Shown: in pieces, positions 59,721 through 64,000 of the stretch | How the letters are laid out: every line of letters begins with the position of its first letter | How positions within the stretch are numbered: the first letter of the stretch is position 1 | Assembly: GCA_002384855.1 (NCBI GenBank) | Contig: DGBP01000006.1 | Span: 31,757-95,756, forward strand | DNA: 64,000 nucleotides | Direction of reading: 5' to 3' | DNA from: Nocardioidaceae bacterium UBA4001 | GTDB taxonomy: Bacteria; Actinomycetota; Actinomycetes; Propionibacteriales; Nocardioidaceae | Notes under the pieces: model-generated | What the model was told of the DNA's origin: nothing | The model's database searches: none | Seen by the model: the letters and a program-made list of their open reading frames with translations, nothing else | Position numbers and translations under genes: made by a program

Positions 59721-61311
59721 GAGGCTGTCGCACGAATCGACGCATTGAGCGCGTTTCGTACGGCAGCCTTCGGCGTCCGGGCACGAGAATTGGGCCATGG
59801 GCTACAACTTCGTGGCGGTCGAGCGTGATCAGTTGATGCTGATGCCGCCCTCGGTGGCGGAATGGCTTCCTGAGGATCATCTGGCGTGGTTCGTGCTGGA
59901 CGTCGTCGCCGAGCTCGACCTCACGGACTTCGTGTCCGGGTATCGCGCCGACGGTCGTGGTGGTTCGGCCTACGACCCGGCGATGATGCTGGCACTGCTG
60001 ATCTACGCCTACTGCACCGGTGAGCGGTCCAGCCGTCGGATCGAACGGCGACTGGTCGAGGATGTCGCGTTCCGGGTGATCGCGGCCAACCAGCAGCCCG
60101 ACCACGCCACCATCGCCCGGTTCCGCGCGACCCACGAGGCCGCGATTGCAGCGCTGTTCGGCCAGGTCCTCGCGCTTTGCTCACGGCAAGGGCTGCTGCG
60201 GCCGGGGTTGGTCGCCATCGACGGCACCCGGATGGTCGCCAACGCCTCCCGGGAAGCGAACCGGACCGCGGAGCAGGTCGCTGAGCAGATCCTCGCCGAA
60301 GCCGCGGCAACTGATGCCAGCGAAGACGCCCAAGACGATGAGTCGGGGCCGGCAGGCAGCGGTTCCGATGATGGTCTCGGGCCCCGGTCGGGGCGCCGGG
60401 AGCGGCTGCGCCGTGTCCTGGACGAGCTCAAGGCTGAGGCCGACGAGCACTCCTACGAGGCTGTCATGGCGCGGCGGGTGGCCCAGGAAGCCGAGACCGG
60501 CAAGAAGCTTCGCGGGAAGAAGCCGTCGCCGGACCGGCAGAAGAATCGCGGCCGCCAGCACGGCAACATCACCGACCCCGAATCGCGGCTGATGAACACC
60601 AAGGACGGGTTCGTGCAGGGCTTCAACGCCCAGGCAGTGGCCACCGTGGACCAGCTCGTCATCGCCGCAGAGGTCTCCAACCAAGCCTTCGACGCCCCGC
60701 TCTACGAGAGCGTGATCGGCGCCGCGAAGACCAACCTCAAACAGGCCGGCGAACGGCGCCGGATCCGACGCGTCCTCGCCGACGCGGGTTACTGGAGCGA
60801 GCACAACCTCAACCTCGCCGGCGTGGAGTCGTTCATCGCTCCCGGCCGGGCCCGCAAGCTGCGCCAGATCGCGGAGTCAGAGCAGACACGCACCAAGGTC
60901 ATCGACCAGGTCCAGGCCGGTGAGCTCAGCAAACCCGAAGCCGCCGAGAAACTCGGCGTCTCGGTAGCACGGGTGAACCAGATCCTGCGGCGACGACAAG
61001 CCGGCGACCCCGACAGCCTCACCCAAGCAGCCATCGAGAAGATCGACAGCCCAAGGGGACGAAGGACCTACGCCCGAAGAGCCGGCACCATCGAACCCGT
61101 CTTCGCCCAGATCAAACACAACCGCAAGATCCGCACCATCTCCCGCCGAGGCCTCACCGCAGCAGACAGCGAGTGGAAGCTCATCTGCTCCACCCACAAC
61201 CTGCTCAAGCTCTACCGGATGGCGTGAGCCGGGGCCCGGCTCTCGGACACGGCCCCAGCGGGCCGAGCCCGCAAACGCCGAGAGGCTGCCACACATTCGT
61301 GCGACAGCCTC
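59721..61311 (+). mobile_element. Complete IS1182-family insertion sequence
   Basis: A 1591-bp element with 17-bp perfect terminal inverted repeats (GAGGCTGTCGCACGAAT at 59721-59737; complement at 61295-61311). It is flanked by a 4-bp direct repeat CTGA (59717-59720 and 61312-61315), consistent with target duplication. It contains one full-length transposase gene. Insertion is next to a terminator stem, a known preference of the family. Perfect ends and an intact gene suggest recent insertion and possible mobility. Confidence 0.9.
59797..61227 (+). CDS. IS1182-family transposase
   Basis: A 476-residue DDE transposase. The N-terminal part has LPEDHLAWFVLDVVAELDL and DPAMMLALLIYAYCTGERSS; the catalytic region contains LVAIDGTRMVANAS (first Asp) and RRVLADAGYWSEHNL (second Asp), and the C-terminus RRAGTIEPVFAQIKHNRKIR holds the final Glu (GTIEPVFAQ). 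The central GKKPSPDRQKNRGRQHGNIT linker is typical. Frame is intact, with no frameshift. Confidence 0.94.
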   Translation: MGYNFVAVERDQLMLMPPSVAEWLPEDHLAWFVLDVVAELDLTDFVSGYRADGRGGSAYDPAMMLALLIYAYCTGERSSRRIERRLVEDVAFRVIAANQQPDHATIARFRATHEAAIAALFGQVLALCSRQGLLRPGLVAIDGTRMVANASREANRTAEQVAEQILAEAAATDASEDAQDDESGPAGSGSDDGLGPRSGRRERLRRVLDELKAEADEHSYEAVMARRVAQEAETGKKLRGKKPSPDRQKNRGRQHGNITDPESRLMNTKDGFVQGFNAQAVATVDQLVIAAEVSNQAFDAPLYESVIGAAKTNLKQAGERRRIRRVLADAGYWSEHNLNLAGVESFIAPGRARKLRQIAESEQTRTKVIDQVQAGELSKPEAAEKLGVSVARVNQILRRRQAGDPDSLTQAAIEKIDSPRGRRTYARRAGTIEPVFAQIKHNRKIRTISRRGLTAADSEWKLICSTHNLLKLYRMA

Positions 61312-61330
61312 CTGACCTGCGGTTATTCGG

Positions 61331-61402
61331 TGGGCGATACTGGGTTTGAACCAGTGACCTCTTCCGTGTCAAGGAAGCGCGCTACCACTGCGCCAATCGC
61401 CC
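61331..61402 (-). tRNA. tRNA-Val (anticodon GAC)
   Basis: Read on the minus strand, GGGCGAT pairs with ATCGCCC in the acceptor; the D-arm has GCGCAGTGGTAGCGC, the anticodon stem CTTCC/GGAAG holds loop TTGACAC with GAC, and the T-arm is GGTTCAAACC. Discriminator A; CCA is not encoded. Its 3' end lies 16 bp from the IS copy of CTGA. Confidence 0.93.
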
Positions 61403-61444
61403 GTGATGTCCCAAAGTCCCACAGCGTGGAGCTTCGAGCAATCG

Positions 61445-61515
61445 AGGTGGAGACGGGATTTGAACCCGTGTAGACGGATTTGCAGTCCGTTGCCTCGCCT
61501 CTCGGCCACTCCACC
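61445..61515 (-). tRNA. tRNA-Cys (anticodon GCA)
   Basis: Minus strand; acceptor GGTGGAG/CTCCACC, anticodon stem ACGGA/TCCGT around CTGCAAA (GCA), T-loop GGTTCAAATCC and discriminator U, as expected for tRNA-Cys. CCA is not encoded. Confidence 0.93.
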
Positions 61516-61542
61516 AAGGAGGGGACCTGCGACCCTTCTCCG

Positions 61543-61615
61543 AGCGGACGACGAGGCTCGAACTCGCGACCTCAACCTTGGCAAGGTTGCGCTCTACCAA
61601 CTGAGCTACGTCCGC
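61543..61615 (-). tRNA. tRNA-Gly (anticodon GCC)
   Basis: Minus strand; acceptor GCGGACG/CGTCCGC, D-arm TAGCTCAGTTGGTAGAGC, anticodon stem CAACC/GGTTG around TTGCCAA (GCC), T-arm GAGTTCGAGCC and discriminator U. First gene of the Gly-Cys-Val run. Confidence 0.94.
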
Positions 61616-61667
61616 TTGCAGCGTTCCGGCCCGGGTGTTTTTCGGCCCGTGCCGTCGTGCGAGAAGA

Positions 61668-61695
61668 ACTGTATATGACCTGGGGCCAATGACAA
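61668..61695 (-). promoter_or_regulatory. Probable promoter of the tRNA Gly-Cys-Val operon
   Basis: On the minus strand TTGTCA (-35) and TACAGT (-10) are separated by 16 bp, about 50 bp before tRNA-Gly. This is one of the few good two-box promoters in the window. Confidence 0.45.
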
Positions 61696-61735
61696 ATTCG
61701 GGGGGCGGGTGGCGTGTCAGCACCTTTCTCGGACC

Positions 61736-61741
61736 TAGGCT
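61736..61741 (+). promoter_or_regulatory. Putative -10 box of the class IV aminotransferase
   Basis: TAGGCT, six bases, then the ATG at 61748; leaderless arrangement. Confidence 0.5.
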
Positions 61742-61747
61742 TCGGCC

Positions 61748-62569
61748 ATGCGCGCGTGGGTGAACGGCCAGCTGCTCGACGATCCGACCGGCCCGGCGGT
61801 GGCGGTCACCGATCACGGTTTCACCGTAGGTGACGGGGTGTTCGAGGCGGTGAAGGTGGTCGACGGCGAGCCGTTCGCGCTCACGCGACACCTGCGCCGG
61901 CTGGAGCGCTCGGCGCACGGCCTGGGCCTGCCGGAGCTGGACCTCGAGGAGGTGCGGCGCGGTGTGGTCGCGGTCCTGACGGGGCAGGAGCTCGCTTTGG
62001 GCAGGATCCGGATCACCTACACCGGAGGACCGGCCCCCCTCGGGTCGGGCCGTGGCAGCGAGCCCGCGACGCTGGTCGTCGTGGCCGACACGATGCGGCC
62101 GTGGGCGGGACCCACCGAGGTGGTCACCGTGCCGTGGCCCCGCAACGAGAAGGGCGCGCTGGCCGGGCTGAAGACGACGTCGTACGCCGAGAATGTCATC
62201 GCCCTCGCGCGCGCCGCCGAGCGGGGAGCCACCGAGGCGATCTTCGGGAACACGGCCGGAAACCTCTGCGAGGGCACCGGGTCGAACGTGTTCTACGTCG
62301 TCGACGGGGAGCTGCGGACCCCGACCCTCGGGTCGGGATGCCTGGCGGGGATCAGCCGCGAGCTGGTGCTCGAGTGGTACGGCGCCCGCGAGATCGACGA
62401 GCCGGTCGACGTGCTCGAGCGGGCCGAGGAGCTCTTCCTGGTGTCGACCACCAGGGACGTGCAGCCGGTGCGCCGCTGCGACGGGCGCGAGCTCGAGGCG
62501 CCGGGGGCCGTGACGAGCGAGGTCGCGGCGGTCTGGGCCGAGCGCGAGCGGGAGCACAGCGACCCCTGA
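61748..62569 (+). CDS. Class IV aminotransferase (aminodeoxychorismate lyase-like)
   Basis: A 273-residue fold-type IV PLP enzyme. DHGFTVGDGVFEAVKVVDGE is the N-terminal block, LAGLKTTSYAENVIALARA carries the PLP Lys, and GNLCEGTGSNVFYVV the phosphate-binding Glu region. Length and start resemble PabC-like aminodeoxychorismate lyases rather than IlvE (about 310-360 aa), but D-amino acid transaminase is possible. A strong hairpin follows. Confidence 0.88.
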   Translation: MRAWVNGQLLDDPTGPAVAVTDHGFTVGDGVFEAVKVVDGEPFALTRHLRRLERSAHGLGLPELDLEEVRRGVVAVLTGQELALGRIRITYTGGPAPLGSGRGSEPATLVVVADTMRPWAGPTEVVTVPWPRNEKGALAGLKTTSYAENVIALARAAERGATEAIFGNTAGNLCEGTGSNVFYVVDGELRTPTLGSGCLAGISRELVLEWYGAREIDEPVDVLERAEELFLVSTTRDVQPVRRCDGRELEAPGAVTSEVAAVWAEREREHSDP

Positions 62570-62592
62570 ACGGCACAGGCTCGGGACATGGT

Positions 62593-62624
62593 CGAGGCCG
62601 GTGCGTTGTCACGCACCGGCCTCG
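62593..62624. terminator. 13-bp perfect stem terminator
   Basis: CGAGGCCGGTGCG and CGCACCGGCCTCG pair around TTGTCA, between the aminotransferase stop and the 3' end of the convergent SsgA-like gene. Confidence 0.8.
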
Positions 62625-62684
62625 TGTGTCCCAAGGGCCCGGGCGAAGGGCCGGGTGGCCGGTCCCCCACGAACCGGCCGACGA

Positions 62685-63119
62685 TCAGGCGGCGTCGAGG
62701 ATGGCTGTGATCGTGGCGTCGAGGTCGAGGTGCTCGGACTCGCTGCCGGGCGCGACGGCGCGGTTCATCCGCTGCACGAACGCCGCGAGGTCGCCGGTCC
62801 TGGCCTGGACGAGAGCCTCACCGTCGGGCGAGGACAGCTCGATGATCACCACGGCGCGCCCCTCCGCGTCGAGGCAGGGCCACACGTGCACGTCACCGTC
62901 CCCGGACGGCTCGTGAAGCCCGGCGGCGAGGAGCTCACGGCCGAACGTCCACCGGACGTGGCTGCGGCCGGTGATGAAGACCGTGGTCACCGCGTAGGGG
63001 TCGTGCGGGTCGTACTGCAGCTCTGCGTCGATAGGGGTGGCAGTGCCCGTCGCGTCGATCAGCTCCAGCGTGAGCGGCTGCGACACGGCAAGCGGTGCCG
63101 TGTTCATCGAGTGGTCCAT
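62685..63119 (-). CDS. SsgA-like (SALP) cell division regulator
   Basis: A 144-residue protein of the SsgA/SsgB family, known from sporulating actinomycetes, where members position FtsZ for septation. The core reads IDAELQYDPHDPYAVTTVF, GRSHVRWTFGRELLAAGL, DVHVWPCLDAEGRAVVII and LSSPDGEALVQ. GGGAGGAAGG precedes the ATG. Nocardioides-type organisms do not make spore chains, so an SsgB-like role in ordinary division is more likely. Confidence 0.88.
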   Translation of the reverse strand: MDHSMNTAPLAVSQPLTLELIDATGTATPIDAELQYDPHDPYAVTTVFITGRSHVRWTFGRELLAAGLHEPSGDGDVHVWPCLDAEGRAVVIIELSSPDGEALVQARTGDLAAFVQRMNRAVAPGSESEHLDLDATITAILDAA

Positions 63120-63351
63120 GTGAACGCCTTCCTCCCAGATGGTTCGCCCTTGAGACGTCAACAGGCTCTCCTCGTGACGCCAAACCAACCCTGTTCTGCC
63201 AAACTTTTTCCCGTCGCGCCACAGGGGCTCGGGCATGTGTCCGGTTTTGACCCGGAAAGTGGGTCGAGAAGTTGCTTGAATCACACGGCTAGGCTCAGTC
63301 CACTGGTCCATAGGCCACCCGTGCCGCCACCCCTCGAGCCCTGAAGGTGCC
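63120..63351. other. Divergent promoter region of the SsgA-like and PGPGW genes
   Basis: 232 bp with TAGGCT at 63290-63295 as a candidate plus-strand -10 for the PGPGW gene and, on the minus strand, TTGACG about 35 bp before the SsgA-like start. It is AT-richer than its neighbours (AAACTTTTTCCC). Nothing coding is supported. Confidence 0.35.
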
Positions 63352-63888
63352 GTGAACCCGATGCCGACGGAAGAGCGCCCCCCCGACGTGCGCGGCCGTC
63401 GCGAGCCGGAGAAGGCGGAGCATCCCGCGGACCCGGGTGACCACCGGGCCGGCCGGTCCCACGACCATTGGTGGAGCCGTGTGCACAACCGGCTCCACGC
63501 GAACCCGGCGCTGTCGCTGACCACGAAGCTCGCCATCACCACCGTCGGGTCGCTGGTGGTCGTGGCGGGCCTGGTGATGATGGTGACCCCGGGCCCGGGC
63601 ATCGTCGGCATCATCGTGGGTCTGGCGATCCTGTCGACGGAGTACGAGTGGGCAGACCGGTGGCTGGTGCAGGCGCGGCGGAAGGCGCACGAGGCGCGAC
63701 TCCGGGCCCAGGCGATGGACCCGCGCGAGCGCCGTCGTCGGCTGCTGCTCACGGGCCTGGTCTTCCTGGCCCTGACGGGTGCGATCCTGGGGTACGTCCT
63801 GGTCTACGACTGGCCGAGGTTCGCCGTCTACGGCTGGAACTGGGTCCAGGGACTCGCAGGCTGGGTGCCCGACCTACCCGGGATGTGA
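63352..63888 (+). CDS. PGPGW/TIGR02611-type membrane protein
   Basis: A 178-residue protein: a charged N-terminal part (about 55 residues), two closely spaced membrane segments (LAITTVGSLVVVAGLVMMV and IVGIIVGLAILS) around the signature TPGPGIVGI, a basic helix (ARRKAHEARLRAQ) and a third membrane segment (LLLTGLVFLALTGAILGYVL). The family is actinobacterial with unknown function. The GTG at 63352 is taken as start; an internal ATG two codons on is the alternative. Confidence 0.85.
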   Translation: MNPMPTEERPPDVRGRREPEKAEHPADPGDHRAGRSHDHWWSRVHNRLHANPALSLTTKLAITTVGSLVVVAGLVMMVTPGPGIVGIIVGLAILSTEYEWADRWLVQARRKAHEARLRAQAMDPRERRRRLLLTGLVFLALTGAILGYVLVYDWPRFAVYGWNWVQGLAGWVPDLPGM

Positions 63889-63907
63889 ACTCGCCGTCCC
63901 CATGCGT

Positions 63908-63913
63908 TAGTCT
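63908..63913 (+). promoter_or_regulatory. Putative -10 box of tRNA-Val (CAC)
   Basis: TAGTCT 16 nt before the mature tRNA 5' end; no clear -35 box is visible. Confidence 0.4.
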
Positions 63914-63929
63914 TTTCGGCGCACCGCAA

Positions 63930-64000
63930 GGGCGATTGGCGCAGTGGTAGCGCGCTTCGTTCACACCGAAGAGGTCACTGGTTCGAACCCAGTATCGCCC
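63930..64000 (+). tRNA. tRNA-Val (anticodon CAC), cut at window end
   Basis: 71 nt of a Val tRNA: acceptor GGGCGAT/ATCGCCC, anticodon stem CTTCG/CGAAG around TTCACAC (CAC), T-arm GGTTCGAACC. The discriminator base falls just outside the window. It differs from the tRNA-Val (GAC) at 61331 at only four positions and lies in the opposite orientation. Confidence 0.92.

Overview
The window is a chromosomal segment of a very GC-rich actinobacterium. The gene content is typical of the Nocardioidaceae (Nocardioides-like): a coproporphyrin-type heme block with HemQ, SpoIIE-type phosphatase, an SsgA-like protein, DUF3000 next to RNase D, actinobacterial LigD-polymerase and LigC, long-form GlyA, and many GTG starts. 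The genus is inferred from protein character only; no marker such as 16S rRNA is present.

Layout. 1-5.7 kb: the end of a NrtR-like regulator, a cysteine-free HesB/IscA-like protein, the helicase HrpA, then a scar where a dienelactone hydrolase and an ABC permease were both truncated, leaving an orphan ABC ATPase. 5.8-15.3 kb: a solitary PemK/MazF toxin, a NERD-helicase, an EEP hydrolase, an ArfB-like rescue factor, a divergent pseudouridine pair (PfkB kinase/PsuG), a membrane SpoIIE phosphatase, a FUSC exporter and an aldo/keto reductase. 15.4-17.7 kb: a frameshifted lipoprotein and an orphan solute-binding lipoprotein. 17.7-24.6 kb: the conserved rnd-DUF3000-hemE-DUF4349-hemG-hemQ-msrB block. 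24.6-33.5 kb: two NHEJ genes (LigD polymerase, LigC) separated by large secreted hydrolases, then ZapE. 33.5-36.1 kb: PPK2, a HipA-like kinase overlapping a DUF3037 gene, and a small membrane protein. 36.2-48.9 kb: lipoamide dehydrogenase, a CbiX-like chelatase, GlyA, an AidB-like dehydrogenase, YihY, RsgA, a K+ channel, a PIG-L deacetylase and a class V aminotransferase. 48.9-54.1 kb: exported phosphodiesterases (two tandem PLD-like proteins, an EEP-FN3 protein) and a broken sulfatase. 54.1-61.3 kb: a degraded accessory stretch with response-regulator, histidine-kinase and sigma-factor remnants, an intact ECF sigma/membrane-protein pair, an orphan excisionase and a complete IS1182-family element. 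61.3-64 kb: tRNAs Gly, Cys, Val, an aminotransferase IV, an SsgA-like regulator, a PGPGW membrane protein and a second tRNA-Val.

Regulation. At least eighteen genes have a TANNNT hexamer 6-9 nt before the start codon and no Shine-Dalgarno sequence, the signature of leaderless transcripts. The extreme case is the aidB-like/yihY pair, whose start codons lie 17 bp apart with overlapping -10 boxes on opposite strands.

Most worth pursuing: the HipA-like kinase/DUF3037 pair (the best candidate for an undescribed two-gene system), a dispersed 31-bp-period intergenic repeat family, a perfect 46-bp palindrome, the overlapping bidirectional leaderless promoter, and two clean deletion scars. I found no CRISPR array, prophage or large defence island.
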